From: VRUE01 sp963796705
GTDB lineage: Bacteria > Actinomycetota > Thermoleophilia > Solirubrobacterales > 70-9
Assembly: GCA_963796705.1 (NCBI GenBank)
Contig: CAWCMK010000003.1
Span: forward strand, 62,001-126,000
Reading direction: 5' to 3'
Length of the DNA: 64,000 nucleotides
In this document: piece by piece, positions 28,983 through 37,514 of the stretch
Layout of the letters: each line of letters starts with the position of its first letter
Position numbering within the stretch: position 1 is the stretch's first letter
Notes under the pieces: generated by a model
Seen by the model: only the letters and a program-made list of their open reading frames with translations
Told to the model about the DNA's origin: nothing
The model's database searches: none
Translations under genes and position numbers: made by a program

Positions 28983-31769
28983 TCAGCCGCGACGCCCACG
29001 GCGCCGACCACAGCCCGGCGTCGCGATCGGCAGATGACGATTATGGACCCGCTTGGCGTTCTGAGCCCGCAGTGAGACCCTGAGCGTCTGGCGCCGTGCA
29101 CAGAGGTCGCTGCTGGTCAAAAGGATCCCGCGCCTGCCGCCGAAGACCGTCAGCACGAATCGCGAGACGGGCACGTCGGGGGTGCGGTCAAAGGTGGTGC
29201 GAAGGCGCCCGTGAACCGTCTTGGTCGCGCCCCGCAGACGAATCTCGACCTGGCCACGAAGGTCGGCCAGCAGGTCGGGAAGGACGTGGTTGCCGGGAAC
29301 CAGGTAGACGGGGCCCTTCAGTTCCCCGCCGAGCAGCGGCGAGCGCGCCCGCGCGTTGCCGATGATCGAGCGCTTCGGGCATTGCCCGGCCGCAAGCTGG
29401 GGACGCGTACAGAGGGTGCCGATGTGGCGTTGGTCAAGGATGATCGAGTGAGGAAGCGCGACGGAGGCACGCCGCAGGTTGGCGTCGCCGTGGCGGGCGT
29501 GGAGGACCGTGCGGAGTTTCGCGTCGTGATTGCGGTAGAGGTGACGGCGCCCACCGAAGATGCGGGCCCGCAGGTGGGGGTGGAAGCGCAGCCGCCGGCA
29601 GCCATTGGCCTGGAAGGGGGCCGCCACGGAGGCGGAGCTGAAGCTCGCCGGTTTGGCCGGGTCGGCACCGCCCCCGAACAGGGAGCCTTCGGTGGCGAGC
29701 GTCCCGCAGTTCGTCGGATTGACGATGAAGTTATGCCGGTCGGCGTTGACGTTGATCGCGCGAATATCCAGCTTGGCGCCGCCGAAGACGTCGGGGATCG
29801 CCCTGGTCAGGGGCTGTATGCGGGCCGTTTCGGGTTCGACCATCAGCGGGACCTGGACCACCACCGTGCCGAGGTCGAAGGGACCCGCCAGGGCCGGGGT
29901 GATCACTGCCATCGAGAGCGGCGCCCCCTGATCGGGACCGGCGAGATAGGCCCTGCCCTTGATCGTGATCGGCGAGCTGCCGCTGCCGGCCTTGATCGAG
30001 GCGGCGCCGATCAGGCTTGCGGCGGGACAGCTCGAGTGCTTGGCCTCGCTGGCACCGGCATGGGAGGAGGCCCTGGCGAGATCGCTGGGCGGGCAGTAGG
30101 CGACCCCCCTGAGCTTGCCGCTCACGCCTGGCGGCAGCGAGAGGTCGACCCCCTTCAGCTCCTGCTGTCCGTCGCTGCGGCTGATGTGGACGGCGAAGGG
30201 GCTGAACGTCCCGGCCGCGGTGCTCTTCGAGGTGGTCGAGAAGCCCGGTGAGAAGGGGCGGGCCGCCAGCGTCTTCGGGCAGGGGCCGCCGCCGGGAGCG
30301 GCGCTCAGGGTGAAGGATTGGCTCGGGGTCGCCTTGGCGGCTTCGGTGTAGGGGGTGATCTGCGAGGTCGAGGTGTTCGGCCCGCAGGTCGGAGCGCTGG
30401 TCAGCACCGCCCGGGCCCCGCCCGTGAGGTGCAGCTCGAAGGAGGTGAAGGGAACCTGGGGGTTTTCGGCGAAGGTCGTCGTCAGCCGCCCCGTCTGCGG
30501 ATCGGCGCTGAGGTTGCCGATCAGGCGCACCGAGACCCCGTAGCGGGGCGACTCGGCGTCGACGAAGACCCGGTACTCATTGCCGGAGGCCGGGTCGCGG
30601 CTCAGCTGGCTGCCGAGGTAGACGTTCCCGCTCAGCGATCCGTCGGGAAGCGCCGGGGTATTGATCGCGACGGTCCCGATCTTCGAGGCGGCGGGGCAGG
30701 AGACGGGCTGGGTGGTTCCCTTGCCGAGCTGGGCGTCGCTGCAGAACTTGAGCCCCGACGCGCCCGAGGGATTCAGTCCGACCCCGCCGGGCAGCGAGAC
30801 GCTGGCCGTCCTCAGGTCCGAGTTGGCGATCGGCTGTGGCGGTCCGAAGGGGACCGTGACCGTGACCGAGGCGCCGTCGGGGGAGTCGGTGAACTTGGTG
30901 CCAGGGGTGATCGCGATCGCCGGCGCGAAGGGCACGCTCTGGCAGCCGGTCGGCATCACCCCGGGCGGCAGGGGTGACTCAAACTGCGAGGACCCGGCCG
31001 GAAAGTGTGAGTCGGGCGCCTCGGTCGAGTCGGCGCGCAGGAAGGTCGAGTAGAGGTGCTGGTAGGGAGACTGGCTGGGGTCGTGACAGGTGCTGGGGTT
31101 GGTCAGGAAGGTGCCGTTGCCGGCGACGCCGGTGAAGACGAGGCGGTTCTTGTAGATCCGGCCGACCGGCGCTTCGGGCACGGCGATCGTGAAGCCCTCG
31201 TGATAGTCGCCGCTCCAATCGACATCCGATTTGAGGTAGACGTGTGAACCCGCCGCTTCGAAGCCGAACAGGGCCGGTTCACCCTGGGCGGGAACCAGGT
31301 TGTAGACCTGGGCGGGAACGGGGCCGACGGGCAGGCCGGCGAGCGCCAGGGTGATGAGGCTGACGCCGACGATCGAGGTGGCCGGGCAACCGGCCGCGCC
31401 CGCTTCGAAGGTCGCCAGCTCGCACTGGGGGGTCGCCTGGGGGTTGACGCTGAGCCCGGCGGGGAGGTCGACCCTGACGTCCTTGATGACGCCGACCGGT
31501 TCGATCAGTCCGCCTTCCCCGTTCTTGACGATGAACTGGGTGAAGCCGACCGGCGGGTGCGCCGCGGCCTGGGTGGAGAACTGCGCCGAGGGGCTCTGCG
31601 GGCTGCATTCGGGGACGTCGGTGTTACAGACCCCCGCCTGCCAGCCGTCGGCAGCGCTCGGTGGCGAGTGCTGGGGGGCGATGATGTCGCCGCTGTCGGC
31701 CCGCGCGCCGGCGATCAGGCCGAATACGAGGCAACCGGCAATTACTGTCGTGAGGGCACGGTGCGGCAT
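28983..31769 (-). CDS. orphan beta-repeat secreted protein (B type)
   Basis: Intact exported protein of 928 residues. ATG at 31769 is chosen over 31859: GGTAGGGG lies upstream and a signal peptide follows (ALTTVIAGCLVFGLIAGARA). It shows the repeated unit of the B family at least four times: ATPQCELATFEAGAAGCPAT, LKFCSDAQLGKG with SCPAASKIGT, VAYCPPSDLARA with SCPAASLIGA, and HIGTLCTRPQLAAGQCP. Each is followed by a strand pair such as GRAYLAGPDQGAPLSMAVIT. It ends in a basic tail (GCGRRRGRRG). Unlike B and E it has no propeller-type neighbour. Probably a surface protein; function unknown. Confidence 0.75.
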   Translation of the reverse strand: MPHRALTTVIAGCLVFGLIAGARADSGDIIAPQHSPPSAADGWQAGVCNTDVPECSPQSPSAQFSTQAAAHPPVGFTQFIVKNGEGGLIEPVGVIKDVRVDLPAGLSVNPQATPQCELATFEAGAAGCPATSIVGVSLITLALAGLPVGPVPAQVYNLVPAQGEPALFGFEAAGSHVYLKSDVDWSGDYHEGFTIAVPEAPVGRIYKNRLVFTGVAGNGTFLTNPSTCHDPSQSPYQHLYSTFLRADSTEAPDSHFPAGSSQFESPLPPGVMPTGCQSVPFAPAIAITPGTKFTDSPDGASVTVTVPFGPPQPIANSDLRTASVSLPGGVGLNPSGASGLKFCSDAQLGKGTTQPVSCPAASKIGTVAINTPALPDGSLSGNVYLGSQLSRDPASGNEYRVFVDAESPRYGVSVRLIGNLSADPQTGRLTTTFAENPQVPFTSFELHLTGGARAVLTSAPTCGPNTSTSQITPYTEAAKATPSQSFTLSAAPGGGPCPKTLAARPFSPGFSTTSKSTAAGTFSPFAVHISRSDGQQELKGVDLSLPPGVSGKLRGVAYCPPSDLARASSHAGASEAKHSSCPAASLIGAASIKAGSGSSPITIKGRAYLAGPDQGAPLSMAVITPALAGPFDLGTVVVQVPLMVEPETARIQPLTRAIPDVFGGAKLDIRAINVNADRHNFIVNPTNCGTLATEGSLFGGGADPAKPASFSSASVAAPFQANGCRRLRFHPHLRARIFGGRRHLYRNHDAKLRTVLHARHGDANLRRASVALPHSIILDQRHIGTLCTRPQLAAGQCPKRSIIGNARARSPLLGGELKGPVYLVPGNHVLPDLLADLRGQVEIRLRGATKTVHGRLRTTFDRTPDVPVSRFVLTVFGGRRGILLTSSDLCARRQTLRVSLRAQNAKRVHNRHLPIATPGCGRRRGRRG

Positions 31770-31958
31770 TGCTAAACCCCTACCCACGGTTCCTCGATCC
31801 CAATCTGCCATCTCGAAGACGAGCACCAAAGCAACCACAAGCACACTGAGGATGGTCATTTAACAGACAAATTGCACTTCGTAGGTCAGGTTAATTCCCT
31901 GATACCGCGGGCCAGAGAACGGTGTAGTGGCGCTGGCTCAGATCAGAGCGCGGATGCG

Positions 31959-32222
31959 CTAATAGGGGGGTGGTTCACCGGGTCTGCGATCTTCCATAAC
32001 AGCGGGCCGACGATCTTCGACAGCCGTCTCCCGGCGCCCCCGTCGTCGCGACCAAACCGCCCACTGCCACGCCGCCACGAGGACAACCGCGAGACCGGCG
32101 ATCATCAGGATCAGCCCGACGGTGTGAAAGTTGATCCCGCCGATGCGAAAGCTGGTCGCATACCGGAGGATCGCGCCGATGGCGATCAGGAAGATGCCTC
32201 CACCCATGGTCATGCCGTTCAT
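31959..32222 (-). CDS. DUF6458-like two-helix membrane protein
   Basis: Small protein of 87 residues. The ATG at 32222 is preceded by GAGGCGGGAAAG, a fair ribosome site. Two helices, GGGIFLIAIGAILRYATSF and VGLILMIAGLAVVLVAAWQW, are separated by a short RIGGINFHT turn, then a charged tail with repeated EDRRP. This is the DUF6458 pattern, common in actinobacteria and of unknown role. Confidence 0.7.
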   Translation of the reverse strand: MNGMTMGGGIFLIAIGAILRYATSFRIGGINFHTVGLILMIAGLAVVLVAAWQWAVWSRRRGRRETAVEDRRPAVMEDRRPGEPPPY

Positions 32223-32400
32223 CTTTCCCGCCTCGGCATGTCGGTAAACCTCGCTCCAAAACCGTGGATGCGGCGTGACCGGAGGAACGATCGACCACCG
32301 GACCACCCTCAGCCGGCGGACGAAGACCCGCCTGGGGGCCCTCGCTGGTGAGCCTCTCCCTGACCAGGAACATCCTCGCGGAGGCAGGCTCTGCCCTGAA

Positions 32401-32860
32401 CTAATTGTTCGGCTTCAGCGAAACGATCCCCGACTTCCCCGCCTCGATTCGAGCCCTGGCGATGGAACTCTCCGCCTTGCCGTTTCGTTTTCCGCTCACG
32501 GCCCGAATCCTGAACTGCAGCCCCTCGGCGCCGGGTTCCTCGGGCACCTGATGCGGACCGCCGGGAAGACGAGCTTCAGCTCCTCCAACTGACTGACCGA
32601 GCTAGAGCCATTGCAGGAGGCCGTCTGGCCGGTGAAGATCAGAGATTTGTCGAGCAGCCTTCGTTGTCGGCGACCGTGACGCTCACCTGGTAGCTGCCGG
32701 GCCTCGAGTAGACGTGAATCGGCGTCGGGCCAGCATTCGAGGCCGTTTGGCGGTCCCCGAAGCTCCAGTCGTAGCGGGCGATCGAACCTGCGGGGTCCCT
32801 CGAGGCCGAGGCGGCGGGCCGAGGCGGCGGTAGGCCGTGTGCCGGCCCCGCCCCCGCAGT
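32401..32860 (-). pseudogene. PKD-domain protein remnant
   Basis: A PKD domain is readable in pieces on the minus strand: DPAGSIARYDWSFGDRQTA, then TPIHVYSRPGSYQVSVTVAD and NEGCST. The frame breaks at about 32645, after which LIFTGQTASCNGSS continues the domain. A further break leads to GLQFRIRAVSGKRNGKAESS and a stop at 32401. No start or signal sequence was found upstream. PKD domains belong to surface proteins. It is a fragment of such a gene. Confidence 0.65.
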
Positions 32861-32955
32861 TCGAGATCGAGGCTGCGATCGAGGGAGGTATCCGGTTTGT
32901 GGTTCAGGGCGCCACCTCCGCTGCTCCCGCAGGATCGCGCATCTCCTTCGGCGCC

Positions 32956-33090
32956 CTAAAGGCGCCCCAGGAGGAGGAGGATCAGGAGGATCAGTGCGAT
33001 CAGCCCCAACACGCCGCCGGCGATCGCCACCTTGAGCAGGACGAGGACGAGTGCCGCGACGACGAGGATGCCGATGATCCAGCCAACCAT
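32956..33090 (-). CDS. 44-residue single-helix-pair membrane protein
   Basis: Tiny hydrophobic protein: MVGWIIGILVVAALVLVLLK, then VAIAGGVLGLIALILLILLL and a GRL ending. It is almost entirely membrane sequence. The ATG at 33090 and the stop at 32956 lie in a clean frame. It could be a small stress or quality-control peptide. Evidence is composition only. Confidence 0.5.
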   Translation of the reverse strand: MVGWIIGILVVAALVLVLLKVAIAGGVLGLIALILLILLLLGRL

Positions 33091-33101
33091 CCTCGCCCCC
33101 C

Positions 33102-33443
33102 TTAGCCGTCAGCCCCGGCCACGGCGCGCTGCAGCTGGGCCTTGCTCATCTTCGAGCGACCCTCGATGCCGAGCTTCTTCGCGTCGCCGTAGAGCTGTTC
33201 GCGTGTGCGTCCACCCGGTCCCCGACCAGAGCGCCGTCCGCCACGGCTGGCGGCCGAGCGGCCGCTGGTGGAGGTCCGCGACGCGCTCCTGGTTTCGCCC
33301 GAGCGCGCCTTTTCCTTGTTGATCGCACGGGCCGCAATTTGCTCCGCCCGGTCCTCGGAGCGACCCGCTTCTTTCTCACTCCGCTTGATGTGCTCGTACT
33401 GGCGTGCTCGTTTCGTGCCTTTTTTCACACCACGAGGGGGCAT
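33102..33443 (-). CDS. basic 'plasmid stabilization'-type protein
   Basis: Highly basic protein of 113 residues. MPPRGVKKGTKRARQYEHIK, then SEKEAGRSEDRAEQIAARAI, then an Arg/Ser-rich middle and a C-terminal helix pair (TREQLYGDAKKLGIEGRSKM, SKAQLQRAV). The last part resembles a Rho N-terminal/SAP-like nucleic-acid module. Relatives are labelled plasmid stabilization protein in databases, as I recall; the label has little experimental support. Probably DNA- or RNA-binding. Confidence 0.65.
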   Translation of the reverse strand: MPPRGVKKGTKRARQYEHIKRSEKEAGRSEDRAEQIAARAINKEKARSGETRSASRTSTSGRSAASRGGRRSGRGPGGRTREQLYGDAKKLGIEGRSKMSKAQLQRAVAGADG

Positions 33444-33506
33444 TTCAGCTCCTTTCGTCGCCCTGCCCTTCCGTTACCCCCGATCGGCCAGACTAAGCAC
33501 CCAAAT

Positions 33507-33554
33507 CAGTTGTTTTTGAGTGTCCGGGGCCAGTTGTTTTTGAGTGTCCGGGGC
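33507..33554. repeat. perfect tandem repeat, two units of 24 bases
   Basis: Bases 33507-33530 and 33531-33554 are identical and adjacent; the unit begins CAGTTGTTTTTGAG and ends GTCCGGGGC. It lies between the divergent basic-protein gene and the MFS gene, 16 bases before the MFS start. Its T-run and position suggest it could affect expression of either gene, or be a slippage product. Confidence 0.75.
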
Positions 33555-33570
33555 CGGGTAGCTCGGCGCC

Positions 33571-35448
33571 ATGAGCAGCGATGGCTCGGGGTCCAGGACG
33601 ATCGAGACGCGGATCCCCTCCCGCCTTGACCGCCTGCCGTGGTCGCGCTTTCACTGGATGGTGGTGATCGGCCTCGGCACCGTCTGGATTCTCGACGGAC
33701 TTGAGGTGACGATCATCGGCTCGATCGGCGACCGCCTCACCGAACACGGCAGTGGCATCACCCTCGACGCGAGCCAGATCGGCAGCGCCGCCGCCTTCTA
33801 TGTCGGCGGGGCCTGCCTGGGGGCGCTCTTCTTCGGCCAGCTGACCGATCGCTTCGGTCGCAAGAAGCTCTTTCTGGTCACGCTCGGCCTCTACATTGCG
33901 GCGACCGTCGCCACCGCCTTCTCCTTCAGCGCCTGGTACTTCTTCGCGGCGCGGTTCTTCACCGGCGCCGGGATCGGCGGCGAGTACGCGGCGATCAACT
34001 CGGCGATTGACGAGCTGATTCCGGCCCGTGTACGCGGTCGCGCAGATCTGATCATCAACGGCAGCTACTGGGTCGGGGCCGCGGGCGGCGCCCTCGCCTC
34101 GGTCGTCCTGCTCGACACGGCCCTGTTCGCCGCCGATCTGGGCTGGCGCCTGGCGTTCGGAATCGGCGCCCTGCTGGGGGTCGGCATCCTTTTGGTCCGT
34201 CGCAACGTCCCCGAGAGCCCGCGCTGGCTGTTTATCCACGGGCGCGAGCAGGAGGCCGAGCGGATCGTCGGGAGGATCGAGGAGGACGTCCGCGAGGAGA
34301 CCGGCCAGGAGCTGGCCGAGCCCGGCGATTCCCTGGCCGTTGAGCCGCGTCAACGGATCCCCTTCCGCGAGATCGCCCGGACCGCGTTCTCCAGGTACCC
34401 GCGGCGAACCGCCCTCGGACTGGCGCTGTTCATCGGCCAGGCCTTCCTCTATAACGCGGTGACCTTCGACCTCGGCACGCTGCTGGGCGAATTCTTCAAC
34501 GTCGGTTCCGGTCAGGTTCCCCTCTACATCGCCCTCTTTGCAGCCTCCAACTTCCTCGGCCCGCTCACCCTCGGACGCCTCTTTGACACGGTCGGTCGCA
34601 AACCGATGGTCTCCTTCACCTATCTCGGCTCGGCCGTCCTGACGGCGGTGCTCGGCGTCTTCCTGCTCGGGAACGAACTGACGACCTGGTCCTTCATGGC
34701 CTTCGTCCTGGCGATCTTCTTCCTCGCCTCGGCCGGCGCCAGCTCCGCCTACCTGACCGTCTCAGAGATCTTCCCGATGGAGACACGGGCACTCTCGATT
34801 GCATTTTTCTACGCCGCCGGCACCGCGGCCGGCGGGATCGCCGGACCGCTGCTCTTCGGCAACCTGATCAGCACCGGCGAACAGAGCGCGGTCGCGATTG
34901 GTTTCTTCGTCGGAGCGGTGGTCATGGCAATCGGCGGGATCGCGGAGCTCGCCTTCGGCGTCAAGGCCGAGCAGCGCCAGCTCGAGGACGTGGCCGAGCC
35001 GCTGAGCGCCGAGGAAGGAGAAGGGCCAGGGGACGGCGGCTCAACGCCAGAGCCTGCGGCGACCGAGGCCGCGCCGCGGAGCGAGCGCATCGCTCGCCGC
35101 GCCGCGGCCCGAGCACAGCGCGAACGCAGTGGTCGGCGCCGTTACCGCCCCGGGCCCGGGCGCCTACTCGCCTCTCGCGGCCTGACCATGCCGATCGGCG
35201 GCGAGGAAAATGGAGCCGATCTCGACCGCGAGATCGCGATCATCGCTCGCGCCCTCGAGGATCGCGGCAGCGCCAACCGCCGCGAGCTATCGCGCCGGGT
35301 CGGGGCCCGCTACTGGGGGCCCGGGAGGTTCCGCGCTGCCCTGCGCGAAGCCCTCGCCGAAGGCGCCGTCAGGCGCCTGCCTGGTGGCGAGTATGCGCCC
35401 GCATCGGCCAGCGGCCAGCGGAGCACCCGCGAGCCCGCCGCCCACTGA
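33571..35448 (+). CDS. MFS transporter with winged-helix-like C-terminal extension
   Basis: Membrane transporter of 625 residues. Twelve helices occupy roughly residues 25-465, with the MFS signature GQLTDRFGRKKLFLVTLG after helix 2, RRNVPESPRWLF and GRLFDTVGRKPMVSF in the second half. These fit the metabolite:H+ symporter/sugar-porter branch. A charged linker follows, ending SGRRRYRPGPGRLLASRG. The last 65 residues read DREIAIIARALEDRGSANRR, ELSRRVGARYWGPGRFRAAL, EGAVRRLPGGEYAP, which looks like a winged helix. Substrate unknown. Start at ATG 33571; no strong ribosome site. The next gene begins four bases after its stop. Confidence 0.8.
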   Translation: MSSDGSGSRTIETRIPSRLDRLPWSRFHWMVVIGLGTVWILDGLEVTIIGSIGDRLTEHGSGITLDASQIGSAAAFYVGGACLGALFFGQLTDRFGRKKLFLVTLGLYIAATVATAFSFSAWYFFAARFFTGAGIGGEYAAINSAIDELIPARVRGRADLIINGSYWVGAAGGALASVVLLDTALFAADLGWRLAFGIGALLGVGILLVRRNVPESPRWLFIHGREQEAERIVGRIEEDVREETGQELAEPGDSLAVEPRQRIPFREIARTAFSRYPRRTALGLALFIGQAFLYNAVTFDLGTLLGEFFNVGSGQVPLYIALFAASNFLGPLTLGRLFDTVGRKPMVSFTYLGSAVLTAVLGVFLLGNELTTWSFMAFVLAIFFLASAGASSAYLTVSEIFPMETRALSIAFFYAAGTAAGGIAGPLLFGNLISTGEQSAVAIGFFVGAVVMAIGGIAELAFGVKAEQRQLEDVAEPLSAEEGEGPGDGGSTPEPAATEAAPRSERIARRAAARAQRERSGRRRYRPGPGRLLASRGLTMPIGGEENGADLDREIAIIARALEDRGSANRRELSRRVGARYWGPGRFRAALREALAEGAVRRLPGGEYAPASASGQRSTREPAAH

Positions 35449-35452
35449 GCTG

Positions 35453-36346
35453 ATGCCAGGGTTCCGCTCGGCGCTGCGCAGGGCGCTCGCCGAGTTCAAA
35501 GAGGACAACCTCACCGACTGGGCGGCGGCCCTCACCTACTACGGCCTGCTCGCCCTGTTCCCCGGCCTGATCGCCCTGGTCTCGATCGTCGGCCTGGTCG
35601 GCGACCCGCGCAGCGCGACGCAGACAATCACCGAAATCGTCACGGCGATCGGACCGCGGTCAGCTGCACAGACCTTCGCCGGACCGATCAACTCGATCAC
35701 CTCCGATCGGGGCAGCGCCGGTCTCGCGTTCGTCCTTGGTCTGGCGCTGGCGCTGTGGTCCGCGTCAGGCTACGTCGGTGCCTTCATCCGCGCCTCCAAC
35801 GTCATCTATGAGACCCGTGAGGGACGCCCCCTCTGGAAGCTGCGGCCGCTGCAGATCGGGGTCACCCTGGTGATGATCGCGCTCGGGGTGATGCTGGTTC
35901 TGGGGCTGCTCCTGACAGGCCCACTGCTCGAAGCGATCGCCGGGCCGCTGGGGATCAGCTCAAGCGCGGTGAGCCTCTGGAGGATCGCCAAATGGCCGGC
36001 GCTGGCCGTCCTCTTCTTGGCAATGATCGGCATCCTGTATTACGCCTCGCCCAACGCAAGGATCCGCGGCTTCAGATGGGTCACTCCGGGCAGTCTGGTC
36101 GCGATCGTGGCCTGGGCGCTGGCCTCGGCGGCCTTCGCCCTCTACGTCGCCGATCTCAGCTCCTACGCGAAGACCTACGGGACCCTGGGCGGCGTCGTGG
36201 CGCTGCTCGTCTGGCTGTGGATCAGCAACCTGGCGATCCTCTTCGGCCATGAGCTGAACGCTGAGTTGGAGCGCAGCACCGAGATCGAGGAGGGCCGGCC
36301 CGGAGCCGAGCGTGAGATCCAGCTCAAGCCCCGCGCCGACCCTTAG
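35453..36346 (+). CDS. YihY/BrkB-family membrane protein
   Basis: Inner-membrane protein of 297 residues with six hydrophobic segments. DNLTDWAAALTYYGLLALFP at the start, then ALWSASGYVGAFIRASNVIY, and RWVTPGSLVAIVAWALASAA with GGVVALLVWLWISNLAILFG and HELNAEL at the end are the family's marks. The family was once called ribonuclease BN by mistake; its role is unproven. ATG at 35453 is chosen for the family-typical start, four bases after the MFS stop, suggesting one transcript. Confidence 0.85.
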   Translation: MPGFRSALRRALAEFKEDNLTDWAAALTYYGLLALFPGLIALVSIVGLVGDPRSATQTITEIVTAIGPRSAAQTFAGPINSITSDRGSAGLAFVLGLALALWSASGYVGAFIRASNVIYETREGRPLWKLRPLQIGVTLVMIALGVMLVLGLLLTGPLLEAIAGPLGISSSAVSLWRIAKWPALAVLFLAMIGILYYASPNARIRGFRWVTPGSLVAIVAWALASAAFALYVADLSSYAKTYGTLGGVVALLVWLWISNLAILFGHELNAELERSTEIEEGRPGAEREIQLKPRADP

Positions 36347-36354
36347 GCCACGCC

Positions 36355-36939
36355 CTAGGCGCCGGCCGGCGTGCTCTGCCGCCCTCCCGCGTGGACGCCC
36401 TCGGCGAACTCCTCGACGAGCTTCGCGTTGAAGGCCTCGAGGTCATCGGGTTTGCGGCTGCTCACCAGACCCTGCTCGACATGAACTTCCTCGTCGACCC
36501 ATCGCGCTCCAGCGTTGCGCAGATCGGCCTGCAGGCTCGGCCAGGAGGTGAGCGTGCGCTCGCGCACGACGTCGGCGTTGATCAACGTCCAGGGCCCGTG
36601 GCAGATCACTCCCAGCGGCTTGCCCGCCTCAACGAAGGAACGGACGAACTGGACCGCATCAGTATCGGTGCGCAGCTGATCCGCATTGGCGACACCGCCC
36701 GGCAGGATTAGGCCGTCATATCCATCGGGGTCGGCCTCGCCCACGGCCTTCTCCGGGGAGAAGGTATCGGCCCGGTCGAGATGATCGAAGGCCTGGATCT
36801 CCCCTTCCTCGGGAGCGAGGAGCTCAACCTCGGCACCGGCCTCGCGCACCGCGGCGAGCGGGCTGGTCAGCTCGACCTGCTCGACCCCCTCGTTGGCGAC
36901 GAGGATCGCGATTCTCTTACCCTGCAACTGATCTGACAT
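36355..36939 (-). CDS. DJ-1/PfpI-family protein
   Basis: Soluble enzyme of 194 residues. KRIAILVANEGVEQVELTSP contains the conserved Glu. GLILPGGVANADQLR comes next, and LGVICHGPWTLINADVVRER contains the nucleophile Cys and its neighbouring His. These are the PfpI/YhbO marks. Family members act as stress proteins, with glyoxalase or deglycase activity claimed. ATG at 36939 is preferred to the long upstream extension, which lacks homology. It converges with the BrkB gene, leaving 8 bases between stops. Confidence 0.85.
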   Translation of the reverse strand: MSDQLQGKRIAILVANEGVEQVELTSPLAAVREAGAEVELLAPEEGEIQAFDHLDRADTFSPEKAVGEADPDGYDGLILPGGVANADQLRTDTDAVQFVRSFVEAGKPLGVICHGPWTLINADVVRERTLTSWPSLQADLRNAGARWVDEEVHVEQGLVSSRKPDDLEAFNAKLVEEFAEGVHAGGRQSTPAGA

Positions 36940-37127
36940 CTGAGCCCTCCTTGATTCGGTCTGGATGGGGATGCCACCAGCCCGGACGCCTCTCCGCCTG
37001 CGGCGGTTGGTCTTCTCACCCAAGCGGGAACCGGCCGAAGCGCCGATGAAAGCCGCCGGGATCCGGGCTGGCAGCCCCCCGCCTACTACCCGCGCCCGCC
37101 GGGCAAAAACGATCACTCGGACCCCTC

Positions 37128-37352
37128 CTAGCCCTGGCGGCGGATCATCGGCTGAAAGACCTTCCACCAGCCGCCGTCGAGCACCGCATGCTCGACCCTC
37201 TCCAGCGGGAAACCCCGATCGCCGAGGAGCTCGTAGCTGACCACCGGCGGCCTGGCATCCTCATCGACGCAGAGCACATGGGCGATCATCAGGTAGGGCG
37301 GCCGGCTCAGCCAGAGCTCTCCCAACCTGGGCCTCGCGCGGGTATCGATCAT
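37128..37352 (-). CDS. conserved-looking hypothetical protein, 74 residues
   Basis: Small soluble protein. MIDTRARPRLGELWLSRPPY, LMIAHVLCVDEDARPPVVSY, GGWWKVFQPMIRRQG. Trp-rich and with a mixed beta pattern, unlike shadow frames. No function recognised. The start at 37352 is the only good ATG. Confidence 0.5.
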   Translation of the reverse strand: MIDTRARPRLGELWLSRPPYLMIAHVLCVDEDARPPVVSYELLGDRGFPLERVEHAVLDGGWWKVFQPMIRRQG

Positions 37353-37514
37353 CGGCTTTCGGGTACCCCACCGCAGGCGGGAGAAACCGGCGCGGGTAGG
37401 ATTTCACTCGCCACAGTTCTCGGGAGGAAGATCAATTGGCAGATTGGTCGAAACTGCCGTCGAGCCCGAATGCCTGTTTTTTGAGAGGAGAATTCGGGCA
37501 GGGGATCGGAGCCA

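Noticed and set aside
29211..30251. Long plus-strand open frame opposite the orphan B-type gene
   Set aside because: High-GC shadow of the minus-strand gene; no motif, Arg/Gly-rich, and the opposite strand has clear homology.
33507..33554. Two-unit repeat as a CRISPR array
   Set aside because: Units are directly adjacent with no spacer, and no cas gene is nearby.
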